This document shows positions 46,756 through 57,300 of a stretch of DNA of 64,000 bases, piece after piece (the stretch's first letter is position 1; the number at the start of each line of letters is the position of its first letter). The position numbers and the translations under genes were made by a program. The notes beneath the pieces were generated by a model. It did no database searches. It was given only the letters and a program-made list of their open reading frames with translations, and was not told the DNA's origin. Origin of the DNA: an uncultured Alphaproteobacteria bacterium (GTDB lineage Bacteria; Pseudomonadota; Alphaproteobacteria; HIMB59; GCA-002718135); contig CACKNC010000005.1 in assembly GCA_902601455.1 (NCBI GenBank), forward strand, positions 19,908 through 83,907, written 5' to 3'.

Positions 46756-48792
46756 ATGAATGAAAAATATAAAATACTTTTTGATCCAATAAAAATTGGT
46801 CCAGTAACATCAAAAAATAGATTTTATCAAGTACCCCATTGTACTGGAATGGGCTGGCAAAGACCAAACATGTTGGCATCAATGAGAGAAGTAAAAGCTG
46901 AAGGCGGCTGGGGAGTTGTTAATACAGAGTATTGTTCGATTCATCCAAGTTCTGATGATCTTCCCCATGCTTATGCATCTTTATGGGATAAGTCAGATAT
47001 CAAAGCTCACCATAAAATGACTACTAAAGTTCATAATCACGGAGCACTGGCAGGTGTGGAACTATGGTATAGTGGTGCAAATGCCTCAAGTCAGTATACA
47101 AGACTTGCACCTTTGGATGTAAATTCTAGACCTAATCTTAAAGGACTGCCTTTTCAATCACGAAAAATGGATAAACAAGATTTTAGTGATTTGCGTAGAT
47201 GGTTTAAGCAGGCAGCTATTAGAGCAAGAGAAGCTGAATTTGACATTATTTACGCATATGCAAATCACTCTTACTTACTCCACAACTTTCAAAGATCAGA
47301 TATTAATGACAGGAATGACGCTTATGGTGGAAACACAAAAGGAAGATCAAAATTTTTAAAGGAAATAATTGAAATATTAAAAGAAGAAGCTGGAAGCCAA
47401 ATGGGAGTGGCAATAAGATTTTCACCTGATGAGGATAATCAAAATGATCCTAATGAAACATTAGATTTTTTTAACGAAATTTCCGAAATGCCTGATTTGT
47501 GGGATCTTACACCTTCTAATTGGGATATTGAGCTTGGATCCTCTAGATTCACTGATGAAGGAGATAATTTACAATTTATAGATCATATAAAAAAAATTAC
47601 TACAAAACCGGTAGTAGCTGTTGGACGTTTTACATCTGTCGACGCAATGGTTAGTATAATAAAAAAAGAATTAGTAGATATAATTGGTGCCGCTAGACCA
47701 TCAATAGCAGATCCATTTTTACCAAAAAAAATTGAAGAAGATAGAATAGAGGATATTAGAGAATGTATTGGTTGTAATATTTGTTATACCGGTGATCAAC
47801 TCGGAGTGCCAATAAGATGCACACAAAATCCTACAATGGGTGAAGAATGGCGAAGAGGATGGCATCCTGAAATATTACCTCCAAAAAAAACGAATGACTC
47901 AATATTAGTTATTGGTTGTGGTCCTTCAGGACTTGAAGCTGCACATTCCCTCGGTAAAAGAGATTTCACTGTACTTGCTGCTGAGGCAAAAAATACAACT
48001 GGAGGAAGAGTTGTTTCAGAGTCGAATTTACCATCTCTAAATGCGTGGATACGAGTTAAAGATTATCGAGAACAACAATTTTTAAAACTTCCAAATGTTG
48101 ATATTTTTCTTAATAGTAAAATGAATGTAAAAGATATTATTGACTCTGAGGTAGAGCATGTAGTTTTTGCAACTGGCTCTGATTGGAGATCAGATGGTTT
48201 TGGAAGGTCAAATACTCGCCCAATTAAACATTTGCTTGAAAATACAAATGTTTTTAACCCTGATGATATTATGAAGGGTGACTTACCATCTGGTAATGTA
48301 GTAGTATTTGATGATGATTATTATTATCTAGCTCCTATTATTTCAGAGATGCTTCAAAAAAAAGGTTGTAAAGTAACTTATGTAACAACCTCAAGCGTTG
48401 TTTGTGAATTTGGAAATTACACTTCTGAGCAATATAATTATCAAAAATCACTTTTAAATTCTGGGGTGAAACTAATTTTCTCCAAGAACATACTTTCTTA
48501 TTCTGATAAAGAAATTGAATTATCATGTATGTATTCTAATAAAATATCTACTATCAATGCTGATGCTTTAGTTATGATAACTTCAAGATTGCCAAATGAT
48601 TCCCTTTATTATGAATTGTGTAATGAATACGATACTAGAAGTAAATTTAAATCAGTTAAAAGAATAGGAGATTGCTTAGCCCCAGCCACTATCGCATCAG
48701 CTATTTACGATGGTAGAAAGTATGCAATGGAACTTCAAGATGAATTTTCTGAGAATTATTTGTTTAAAAGAGATTCTAATTTAAACATTTAA
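46756..48792 (+). CDS. OYE-like FMN/4Fe-4S/FAD enzyme, dimethylglycine demethylase (DgcA)-like
   Basis: FDPIKIGPVTSKNRFYQVPHCTGMG, ECIGCNICYTGDQLGVPIRCTQNP Fe-S motif, VIGCGPSGLEAAHSLGKR. Confidence 0.87.
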   Translation: MNEKYKILFDPIKIGPVTSKNRFYQVPHCTGMGWQRPNMLASMREVKAEGGWGVVNTEYCSIHPSSDDLPHAYASLWDKSDIKAHHKMTTKVHNHGALAGVELWYSGANASSQYTRLAPLDVNSRPNLKGLPFQSRKMDKQDFSDLRRWFKQAAIRAREAEFDIIYAYANHSYLLHNFQRSDINDRNDAYGGNTKGRSKFLKEIIEILKEEAGSQMGVAIRFSPDEDNQNDPNETLDFFNEISEMPDLWDLTPSNWDIELGSSRFTDEGDNLQFIDHIKKITTKPVVAVGRFTSVDAMVSIIKKELVDIIGAARPSIADPFLPKKIEEDRIEDIRECIGCNICYTGDQLGVPIRCTQNPTMGEEWRRGWHPEILPPKKTNDSILVIGCGPSGLEAAHSLGKRDFTVLAAEAKNTTGGRVVSESNLPSLNAWIRVKDYREQQFLKLPNVDIFLNSKMNVKDIIDSEVEHVVFATGSDWRSDGFGRSNTRPIKHLLENTNVFNPDDIMKGDLPSGNVVVFDDDYYYLAPIISEMLQKKGCKVTYVTTSSVVCEFGNYTSEQYNYQKSLLNSGVKLIFSKNILSYSDKEIELSCMYSNKISTINADALVMITSRLPNDSLYYELCNEYDTRSKFKSVKRIGDCLAPATIASAIYDGRKYAMELQDEFSENYLFKRDSNLNI

Positions 48793-50145
48793 AAGTAAAA
48801 ATTCTCTCTCCCAAGAACTTATTACTTTAAGGTACGCTTGATTTTCTACTCTTCTAATAGCAGCAATTGTTCTAACAAATTTTTGATTAAAAACTTCGTT
48901 AATTTGATCATCATTTTCAAATAATGATACAGCTTCTTCAACATTTCTAGGAAGCATACTTTTATCTTTTCCAAACACACTCTTTTTCATTTCTTCAGTT
49001 GGCTTTAATTTATTTTTTATACCTAAATATCCAGCTGCTAAATTTGCAGCAAAAACAAGATATGGATTAGTATCAGATCCTGATATTCTATTTTCTATTC
49101 TCATACTATGTTCTTCATTTGATGGTATTCTAAAACCACAAGATCTATTGCCTAAACCCCAATAAGTGTTTTTAGGCGCATCCCAAGTTGCGAATAATCT
49201 TCGGTAAGAATTTATATTTGGTGCGTGTATTGGCATCAATTTAGGTGTGTATGTTTGTAGTCCAGCTATGTAGTTTTTCATAATATTTGAAATTGTACTT
49301 GTTTTACTAAAAAAAACGTTCTTTTTATTTTTCTTTTTAATTAATGACTGGTGTAAATGCAAAGAACTACCTGGCTGATTTTCCATTGGCTTGGCCATAA
49401 AGGTTGCATATAACTTATGCTTTAAAGCTGCTTGTCTTAATGTTCTTTTAAATAAAAAAACTTGATCAGCTAACTCTAATGGATCACCATGTTGAAAATT
49501 AATTTCCATTTGTGCTGAACCACTCTCATGATTAATTGTGTCGATTTCAATATTTTGTTGTTCACAAAAATTATAAACATCTTCAAATAAATTATCAAAT
49601 TCATTTACAGCATCTATACCAAAAGCCTGTTTACCAGTTTCTTCTCTTCCAGATTGACCTAAGGGTACTTCAAGAGGATAGTCAGAATCTGGGTTAGGCT
49701 TAACTAAATAGAATTCTACTTCAGGAGAAACTATTGGCTGAAACCCTATTTCATCAAAAAGTTTTAAAACTTTTTTTAAAACTGATCTGCTTGAATTGAT
49801 TACGTTAGTTCCATTAAGATTAACAGCATCACAAATTACTTGTGCTGTTGGGTCTTGATACCAAGGTACATTTCTTATAGTGTTTAAGTCTGGCCTTAAT
49901 ATTACATCAATATCAGTTGGATTATAGACATCTACAGGTAATTCTTCATCCTCAGTTGCGTACCCTCCAGAAATTGTTTGGATAAACACTGATTGAGGCA
50001 ATCTATGACTATCATTTTCTAAGCCTTGAATAAATTTTTTAGTAGGCAGAATTTTTCCTCTAGCAATACCTCCTAAATCAGGAACAAGACACTCTACTTC
50101 AGTAATAGAATTGTCATTAAGCCATTTTTCAAAATTTTCTTTCAT
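48781..50145 (-). CDS. Glutamine synthetase family, PuuA-like, copy 2
   Basis: VPDLGGIARGKILP, SPEVEFYLV, QPGSSLHLHQSL, NSYRRLFATWDAP, ENRISGSDTNPYLVF. Confidence 0.87.
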   Translation of the reverse strand: MKENFEKWLNDNSITEVECLVPDLGGIARGKILPTKKFIQGLENDSHRLPQSVFIQTISGGYATEDEELPVDVYNPTDIDVILRPDLNTIRNVPWYQDPTAQVICDAVNLNGTNVINSSRSVLKKVLKLFDEIGFQPIVSPEVEFYLVKPNPDSDYPLEVPLGQSGREETGKQAFGIDAVNEFDNLFEDVYNFCEQQNIEIDTINHESGSAQMEINFQHGDPLELADQVFLFKRTLRQAALKHKLYATFMAKPMENQPGSSLHLHQSLIKKKNKKNVFFSKTSTISNIMKNYIAGLQTYTPKLMPIHAPNINSYRRLFATWDAPKNTYWGLGNRSCGFRIPSNEEHSMRIENRISGSDTNPYLVFAANLAAGYLGIKNKLKPTEEMKKSVFGKDKSMLPRNVEEAVSLFENDDQINEVFNQKFVRTIAAIRRVENQAYLKVISSWEREFLLLNV

Positions 50146-50212
50146 TTGATAATTAAATTAGAGTTACTCTTGTTTAGAGAAATAAAATAGATAAAAACAT
50201 AATTGATTTTTT

Positions 50213-51529
50213 ATGTTTAACAAAAATAAAACCTATGAACAACATGATAATGAAAAAATAAGTTATTATAGGAGTTCCATTGACGACCTGAATTCTCAAG
50301 ATAATTTAAGCTCAACAGTTGATGTTGATATTTGTGTAATCGGTGGCGGTTTAACAGGCATATCTAGTGCTCTTAATCTAAATAATAAGGGGTTTTCAGT
50401 CGCATTATGTGAAGCTAGAAAAATTGGCTGGGGTGCTTCTGGAAGAAATGGTGGTCAACTTGGTATTGGTATGAGGAAAGATCAATATACAATTGAAAAA
50501 AAATTAGGTTTTAGTCATGCCAAAGAACTATGGAATTTAGGACTTGAGTCTGTAAGTGATGTTAAAAACTTAATAAACATACACAATATTAATTGTCATC
50601 TTGTAAATGGCGTTATGTCTACTGCCTGTTTTGAAAAAGACATTGATGAATATAAATTTGAAATTGATCATATGTCTAAAAATTATAATTTTGAAGAATA
50701 TAAGTTTTTTAATAAATCTGAAATTAGAGAAGAAATAAATTCTGAAATGTATTTATCAGGATTATTAAACTCAGGAAGTTATCACTTAAATCCTCTTAAG
50801 TTAACAATTGGTCTCGCAAAAATAATACAGCAAAATGGAGTTAAGGTTTTTGAAAATACTCCAGTTAAAAATATTTATGAAAAAGGTGACAGAGTAGAAG
50901 TAATTACAAATAAAGGAATTATCAAAGCAAATAAAGTTGTTGTAGCCTGTAATGGTTATTTAGATAGTCTTTTAGGATCAAAAAAAAATAAATTTATTCC
51001 AATTAATAATTATATTGTTGCTACAGAACCTTTGGGTGAAAAAACAGCCAAGGAAATTATAAAAAATAATTATGCTGTATGTGATACTAGGTTTATAATT
51101 GATTATTATAGATTCTCTGAAGATTGGCGAATGATATTTGGTGGTGGTGAAACCTTTACTTCTAAGTTTGTAAAAAATTCTCAATCTTTTGTCCATAAAA
51201 GAATGAGTAAAGTATTTCCACAACTGAAAAATGTTAAGATTGATTATTCATGGGGTGGAACATTAGCAATAACAATTAACAGACTTCCACATTTTGGAGC
51301 TTTAATGAATAACAAATTAATATATGCTTTTGGTTATTCTGGACACGGATTAGCTCTTAGCGTTCTTGCAGGTAAATTAATTTCTGAATATTTAAATGGA
51401 GACAATCAAAGGTTTAAATTTTTTAGTGATATAAGTCATATGTCTATACCAATGGGCAGTGTATTTAGAAGGCCCATATATTCAAGTGCAATTTTATATT
51501 ATAAATTTAGAGATTATCTAAATAGTTAG
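50213..51529 (+). CDS. FAD-dependent oxidoreductase, PuuB-like, copy 2
   Basis: VDICVIGGGLTGISSALNLNNKG, ARKIGWGASGRNGGQLGIG, YAFGYSGHGLALSVLAGKL. Confidence 0.87.
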   Translation: MFNKNKTYEQHDNEKISYYRSSIDDLNSQDNLSSTVDVDICVIGGGLTGISSALNLNNKGFSVALCEARKIGWGASGRNGGQLGIGMRKDQYTIEKKLGFSHAKELWNLGLESVSDVKNLINIHNINCHLVNGVMSTACFEKDIDEYKFEIDHMSKNYNFEEYKFFNKSEIREEINSEMYLSGLLNSGSYHLNPLKLTIGLAKIIQQNGVKVFENTPVKNIYEKGDRVEVITNKGIIKANKVVVACNGYLDSLLGSKKNKFIPINNYIVATEPLGEKTAKEIIKNNYAVCDTRFIIDYYRFSEDWRMIFGGGETFTSKFVKNSQSFVHKRMSKVFPQLKNVKIDYSWGGTLAITINRLPHFGALMNNKLIYAFGYSGHGLALSVLAGKLISEYLNGDNQRFKFFSDISHMSIPMGSVFRRPIYSSAILYYKFRDYLNS

Positions 51530-51530
51530 A

Positions 51531-52943
51531 TTAAAGGTCAAATATCTTACCTGGATTTAAAATATTTCTTGGATCAAAAATTTTTTTTAAACTTTTCATT
51601 AAATTTATTTCATTCTTAGATTTAAATTTTAATAAGCTTTTTTTCTTTATTTGACCTATTCCATGTTCAGCACTAAAGCTACCACCAAACTCTTCAACCA
51701 AATTATTAATATAGTGGTATATTTGATCCCTTAAACTCTCATATAAGTCATCAGAATTTGTATTCGGTAAGATCATATTATAGTGAATATTACCATCCCC
51801 AATATGTCCAAAAGGATGTAAAATTATTTTTGAGTTTATTTTTTTTATTTCATTTCCGGCAGTATTGAAGAATTCTTCCATTTTATTAAGTGGTATAGAT
51901 ATATCGTTAGTAATAATCTTACCTTCCATTTTATAGGCCTCAACTAAATTATCTCTAAATTGCCATATTTTATTCTCTTTTTCTATGGAGTTAGGAATAA
52001 TGGTATCAACAATATTATTTGAAATTAAATAAAAATTTTTTTCAAAATTATTTTGAAATGTATCCTTATTCTCATATAGATTTAAACGATAGATTACATA
52101 AAAAGGCATTTTGTTGTTAAAAAAATGTTCTTTTAAAAAATTATTTTTAATACAAACTTCAAAAGATAAATTTGGAATTAGCTCAGCGCTTTCAAGTTTA
52201 TCATAATATAAATTTCTAATTTCATTGAATGATTTAATGCATGATCCAAGATCGTGATAAGATGAAAAAAAAGTAAAATTATCAATGGGCTTTGGGTATA
52301 TTTTAAGTAATGCCTTTGATATTAAGCCAAGTGTTCCCTCTGAATTGCAGATTATTGATTTTAAATCATACCCTGTGTTATTTTTTTTCATTTTAGATAA
52401 GGATGAAAGAATTTTCCCTTCACCAGTTACGATCTCAATACCAATGATATTATCCTTCATACTTCCATACTTAAGTGCATTAATACCACCCGCATTTGTT
52501 GCTATATTCCCACCTATCATGCAAGATCCAGATGATGACAAATCAATTGGAAAATATAAATTTTCTTTATCTAAATATTGTTTTAGGTCACTTAATATTA
52601 ATCCAGACTCTACCAATACTGTTAAATTACTTTTATCAATTTCTAAAATTTTATTCATCTTAGAAAAATTAATTATTATTTCTTGGTTATTATAAGTTGG
52701 AACTGAAGCTCCGGTCAAACTAGTATTTCCTCCCTGAGGTACTATTTTAATATTTTTCTCAAAACAATATTTTGTAATTTTTTTTAGGATTTCTGAATTT
52801 TCAGGAAATAAAATACCTAAACTTTTATTATTATAAAAACCTCTCCAATCTTTATTATATTTTTCTAAATCTTTTGAATTTGTTATAACATTTTTAATGC
52901 CAACAATTGATATAAAATCTTCTAATATTTTCTCATTCATCAT
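51531..52943 (-). CDS. FAD-binding oxidase (GlcD/D-2-hydroxyacid dehydrogenase-like)
   Basis: VPQGGNTSLTGASVP, GGNIATNAGGINALKYG, HPFGHIGDGNIHYNMI, EHGIGQIKK. Confidence 0.88.
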   Translation of the reverse strand: MMNEKILEDFISIVGIKNVITNSKDLEKYNKDWRGFYNNKSLGILFPENSEILKKITKYCFEKNIKIVPQGGNTSLTGASVPTYNNQEIIINFSKMNKILEIDKSNLTVLVESGLILSDLKQYLDKENLYFPIDLSSSGSCMIGGNIATNAGGINALKYGSMKDNIIGIEIVTGEGKILSSLSKMKKNNTGYDLKSIICNSEGTLGLISKALLKIYPKPIDNFTFFSSYHDLGSCIKSFNEIRNLYYDKLESAELIPNLSFEVCIKNNFLKEHFFNNKMPFYVIYRLNLYENKDTFQNNFEKNFYLISNNIVDTIIPNSIEKENKIWQFRDNLVEAYKMEGKIITNDISIPLNKMEEFFNTAGNEIKKINSKIILHPFGHIGDGNIHYNMILPNTNSDDLYESLRDQIYHYINNLVEEFGGSFSAEHGIGQIKKKSLLKFKSKNEINLMKSLKKIFDPRNILNPGKIFDL

Positions 52944-53859
52944 TATGTGAAGCTCTTTTTAATCTATCATTTATTGTTTTACCTAATCCATGATTCGGTA
53001 TTGAAACAACTGCTATAGTATTGCATTCAGTTTGATCTAAAATATTTATATAATTATAAAAATTATGACTAGCTTCAACTAAATCACTTTTTGTACTTAA
53101 ATTAAGACTTTTAATATTAGAGGTTAAATTATTTTTTCCAAAATTTAACAAAGCTTCATTTTTTTTTACATCTGATGCATTTATTCTGATTTTTTTATTA
53201 GGTGAATAATGTTTTTTTTGACTTCCTGGAGAAATTTTTGAATTAATAATTTCAATGACGTAATCATTAAATTTATTCTTGATTCGTTCAATCGTAAGAC
53301 TTCCTAATCTTAATATGTCACATCCTCTTTCGTTTGTTTTTAAAACTGTTGACTCCAATCCAAGTACAGAGGAGCCGCCATCAATATAAAAAATATTTTT
53401 TAAATTCATATCTAAATCTTTAATTGAAGTTATCGAAGTTTTTGTGGCAATATTTGCACTTGGTGCAGCTATAGGAAAATCTAATTGTGACAAAAGACTC
53501 AAAGCTATATTATTATTTGGTATTCTACATCCTACAAAATTCTGATGATTAGAAAGTAAGGAAGTTATTTTAGAATTTTTATTTTTTTCTAATATAAGAG
53601 TCATAGGTCCAGGCCAAAAAGTATTTGCTAATTCATAATCTTTATCTTTAAGTATAAAGTTTTTCTCTATTTCTTTAATATTAGCAAAATGGCATATTAG
53701 TGGGTTGTTAATGGGTCTATTTTTAGTTTTATAAATTAGCTCTATTGATTTGTGATTATTTGCATTTCCACCTATCCCATAAACAGTTTCAGTGGGAAAA
53801 ATAACAAGTTCACCTCTAAAAAGGCGTTTTTTTGCTTCTTCTATACTTTTTTGATACAT
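52933..53859 (-). CDS. Threonylcarbamoyl-AMP synthase (Sua5/TsaC type, two-domain)
   Basis: VIFPTETVYGIGGNA, NRPINNPLICH, FPIAAPSANIATKTS, SPGSQKKHYSPNKKI; 308 aa. Confidence 0.92.
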   Translation of the reverse strand: MYQKSIEEAKKRLFRGELVIFPTETVYGIGGNANNHKSIELIYKTKNRPINNPLICHFANIKEIEKNFILKDKDYELANTFWPGPMTLILEKNKNSKITSLLSNHQNFVGCRIPNNNIALSLLSQLDFPIAAPSANIATKTSITSIKDLDMNLKNIFYIDGGSSVLGLESTVLKTNERGCDILRLGSLTIERIKNKFNDYVIEIINSKISPGSQKKHYSPNKKIRINASDVKKNEALLNFGKNNLTSNIKSLNLSTKSDLVEASHNFYNYINILDQTECNTIAVVSIPNHGLGKTINDRLKRASHNDE

Positions 53860-53922
53860 ATTTTTTTTAAATTATGTTTCATATAGTATTAAAATTGTTA
53901 TTATCTTAGGAAAAATTGTACC

Positions 53923-54555
53923 ATGGGCAAAGTTATAACATTTTCTAATCAAAAAGGGGGCTCAGGAAAATCAACCCTCTCAGCAAATTTGGCCGTATTA
54001 TGGAGTAACAGTGGTTACAAAGTTGCTGTAATTGATGCGGATCCTCAAAAAAGTCTAACATACTGGTTATCGGAAAGAAAAAAATATTATGGTGATGATG
54101 ATATTGGAATCAATTTTTATAATTTTGATATTAGAAATTTAACTGAAGAAGTTAAAAAAATAAAAAGAAAATATGATTTTATAATTATTGATAGTCCTCC
54201 AGCAATTACTTTTGAAACATTACAAATTATAAAAGCATCAAATGGTGTATTTGTTCCTGTGCAACCAAGCCCACTTGACTTAATGGCCACTTTACCTTTT
54301 TTACAAATTGCCAGAGAAGAGAGAAAAAAACCATTAATTATTTTAAACAGGGTGATGCCAAGAGCAAAATTAACTGACGCTATGATTTTACGTTTAAGAT
54401 ATTCAGGAGCAAAAATTGCTCGTTCTAGAGTTTCAAGCAAGGTTATTTTTGCAGAATCATTTGCTGTCGGTAGAGGTGTAATAGATATCAATGTAACATC
54501 GGATGCCGCAAAAGAAATTATTAATGTTGGTAATGAGATTCTAAGAAATCTCTAA
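53923..54555 (+). CDS. ParA-family ATPase (orphan)
   Basis: ITFSNQKGGSGKSTLSANLA deviant Walker A, IIIDSPPA; no ParB-like gene adjacent. Confidence 0.9.
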   Translation: MGKVITFSNQKGGSGKSTLSANLAVLWSNSGYKVAVIDADPQKSLTYWLSERKKYYGDDDIGINFYNFDIRNLTEEVKKIKRKYDFIIIDSPPAITFETLQIIKASNGVFVPVQPSPLDLMATLPFLQIAREERKKPLIILNRVMPRAKLTDAMILRLRYSGAKIARSRVSSKVIFAESFAVGRGVIDINVTSDAAKEIINVGNEILRNL

Positions 54556-54560
54556 ATCTA

Positions 54561-55838
54561 ATGAAAAATATTACAACCGTAATTTTAGCAGCAGGAAGAA
54601 GCACACGTTTTATTTCAAGTAAATCAAAACTTACTCATGAGTTGGCAGGTTATCCAATAATTAGTCATGTTTTTGATACTGCTAAGAAAATTTCTGAGAA
54701 AAATATTGTAGTAGTTTGTAATAAGGATAACTATGCAGAGTTAAAAAATATTTTAATTGGGTGTAAACTTGTTATTCAAAAAAATCAAAAAGGCACAGCT
54801 GATGCAATTGAAATAGCAAAACAACATATAAAAACTGAAAACTTTATTATACTATTTGGAGATGTGCCATTGATAACAGGTAAATCTCTAAAAAAACTAA
54901 TAAGAATTTTTAAAAAAAATAATACAGGTAGTATGATAGCTTTTAAAACTCATAAACCAAAAGGTTATGGAAGAGTTGTCTTAAATAATAATAAAGTCAC
55001 TAAGGTTGTTGAAGAAATAAATACTTCAGCTAAAGAAAAAATTATACAATTATGTAACTCTGGCATAATGCTTGTAAAAAAATCTATTTTTTATAAAAAT
55101 TTAAAATTAATTAAATTTAATAAAAAGAAAAATGAGAGATATTTAACAGATATTTTTGAAATTTATTTTAAAAAAAATATTCCATTTTCATTTGTGGTAT
55201 CTTCTGAAGATGAAATGAGCGGAGTAAATAATTTAACTGATTTTAATAAAGTTGATAGTTTACTTCAAAATAGACTTGTTAATAAGTTTTTAGAGAAGGG
55301 GGTATTAATTAAGAGACCCGAAACGTCTTACTTTGGTTTCAATACAAAAATAGCAAAAAAAGTTGTTATTGAGTCAAATGTAGTTGTTAGGAATAATGTA
55401 TCTATAAAATCTGGATCAATAATAAAAAGTTATTCAGATTTGGATGGTGTGTTAGTTGATGAAAACTGCTCTATTGGACCTCATGCTAGAATAAGACCTC
55501 ATTCAATAATTAATAAAAATTCTAAAATTGGAAATTATGTTGAGATTAAAAACTCATCTATTGGAAAAAACACCTCAATTAGCCACTTAACATACATAGG
55601 AGATAGTAAGATTGGAAATAAAGTTAATATCGGCGCTGGATGTATTACCTGTAATTATGATGGAGTTAAAAAAAGTAAAACTATTATAGGAGATAATTCA
55701 TTTATTGGATCTAATACCTCACTTATAGCACCTGTAAAGATAGGTAATAATGTTAAAATTGGAGCTGGAAGTGTAATAAATAGAGATATTTCTTCAAATA
55801 AACTCGCTATTAGGCGATCTAAGCTCAAAATTTACTAA
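54561..55838 (+). CDS. glmU: Bifunctional UDP-GlcNAc pyrophosphorylase/glucosamine-1-P N-acetyltransferase
   Basis: VILAAGRSTRF, QKGTADAIEIAK, left-handed beta-helix repeats, GAGCITCNYDGVKKSKTIIGDNSFIGSNTSLIAPV. Confidence 0.93.
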   Translation: MKNITTVILAAGRSTRFISSKSKLTHELAGYPIISHVFDTAKKISEKNIVVVCNKDNYAELKNILIGCKLVIQKNQKGTADAIEIAKQHIKTENFIILFGDVPLITGKSLKKLIRIFKKNNTGSMIAFKTHKPKGYGRVVLNNNKVTKVVEEINTSAKEKIIQLCNSGIMLVKKSIFYKNLKLIKFNKKKNERYLTDIFEIYFKKNIPFSFVVSSEDEMSGVNNLTDFNKVDSLLQNRLVNKFLEKGVLIKRPETSYFGFNTKIAKKVVIESNVVVRNNVSIKSGSIIKSYSDLDGVLVDENCSIGPHARIRPHSIINKNSKIGNYVEIKNSSIGKNTSISHLTYIGDSKIGNKVNIGAGCITCNYDGVKKSKTIIGDNSFIGSNTSLIAPVKIGNNVKIGAGSVINRDISSNKLAIRRSKLKIY

Positions 55839-55905
55839 TTTCTTAACGCCATTCATATATTAACCTTGTTTAGAGATTCTATTGAGTTTATTAGCCTAAA
55901 ATAAT

Positions 55906-57279
55906 ATGAGTTTACAATGGTCACCTAATTCTTGGCGGTCTAAACCAGCCAAACATTTGCCTATTTATAGTGATGATTTTTTATTAAAAAAATCATTAGA
56001 TAAAATTAGAGACTTTCCACCATTAGTTTTTGCAGGTGAGGCGAGATCTTTAAAATCACAACTAGCTGAAGTATCAAAGGGAAATGCTTTTTTATTACAA
56101 GGAGGAGACTGTGCTGAGAGTTTTGTAGATTTTCATCCTGATAATATTAAAAATTCATTTAAAGTAATTCTGCAAATGGCAGTTGTTTTAACTTTTGGCG
56201 CTTCATGTCCCGTTGTTAAAGTAGGAAGAATAGCAGGACAGTTTGCTAAGCCTCGATCTTCAGATAAAGAGACTATAAATGGAATTGAACTTGAGTCATA
56301 CAAGGGTGATATAATTAATGGAATAGGTTTTACTGAAAATGAAAGAGTTCCAGATCCATCAAGACTTATTCAAGCCTACAATCAATCAGCTTCTACATTA
56401 AATTTGCTTAGAGCTTTTTCTCAAGGAGGGTACGCAAATCTTAATAAGATTCATCAGTGGAACTTAAATTTTGTTGAAGAAGAAAACGCAAATAAATTCT
56501 CTGAAATAGCAGATAGAATAGATGAGTGTTTAGGATTTATGAAAGCTTGTGGAATAAATGATGGTAATGCTAGACAAATAAATGAAACTGAATTCTTTAC
56601 CAGCCACGAAGCTCTTTTGCTTGATTATGAAGAGGCTCTTACTAGAATAGATAGCACATCAGGTAAATGGTATGATGTCTCAGCTCATATGTTGTGGGTA
56701 GGGGATAGAACTCGTCAATTAGATGGTGCTCATATTGAATTTGTAAGAGGTATTGAAAATCCAATTGGTATTAAGGTTGGCCCTACCACAAATGAAGAGG
56801 AGCTAGTAAAAATACTTGATTATATAAATCCTGAAAATGAGGCTGGTAAAATAACTTTAATATGTCGTATGGGGGCTGATAAAATTGATAGTCATTTACC
56901 TAAAATTATACAAAAAATAATTAAAGAGGGAAAAAATGTAGTGTGGGCATGCGACCCAATGCATGGAAATACTATTAAATCAAATACTGGATACAAAACT
57001 AGACCCGTCAGTAGTATTTTTTCAGAAATTCAAAAATTTTTTGCAATACATAGATCTTTAGGATCTTACCCAGGTGGTGTTCATTTAGAAATGACAGGAT
57101 CAGATGTGACTGAATGTATGGGAGGACTTCAGGAAATAACTGATGAAGATCTAAAAAATAGATACCATACTTTTTGTGATCCAAGATTAAATGCATCTCA
57201 GTCTTTAGAAATAGCTTTTCTAATTTCTGAGTATTTAAAAGATGAAAAATTTTTATCTTTAAAGTCTTCTCAAATTTAA
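55906..57279 (+). CDS. aroG: Class II 3-deoxy-7-phosphoheptulonate synthase
   Basis: [57 protein letters not shown]. Confidence 0.93.
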   Translation: MSLQWSPNSWRSKPAKHLPIYSDDFLLKKSLDKIRDFPPLVFAGEARSLKSQLAEVSKGNAFLLQGGDCAESFVDFHPDNIKNSFKVILQMAVVLTFGASCPVVKVGRIAGQFAKPRSSDKETINGIELESYKGDIINGIGFTENERVPDPSRLIQAYNQSASTLNLLRAFSQGGYANLNKIHQWNLNFVEEENANKFSEIADRIDECLGFMKACGINDGNARQINETEFFTSHEALLLDYEEALTRIDSTSGKWYDVSAHMLWVGDRTRQLDGAHIEFVRGIENPIGIKVGPTTNEEELVKILDYINPENEAGKITLICRMGADKIDSHLPKIIQKIIKEGKNVVWACDPMHGNTIKSNTGYKTRPVSSIFSEIQKFFAIHRSLGSYPGGVHLEMTGSDVTECMGGLQEITDEDLKNRYHTFCDPRLNASQSLEIAFLISEYLKDEKFLSLKSSQI

Positions 57280-57300
57280 TTTTAGATATAAATTAATATT

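Noticed and set aside
52216-52240. TTGAATGATTTAATGCAT resembling the TetR operator
   Set aside because: Inside a coding region and the second arm does not match; treated as chance.
52285-52695. 136-aa plus-strand ORF over the GlcD-like gene
   Set aside because: Antisense shadow; composition reflects reverse complement of glycine-rich FAD motifs.
54117-54491. 124-aa minus-strand ORF over parA
   Set aside because: Antisense shadow of a confident ParA gene.
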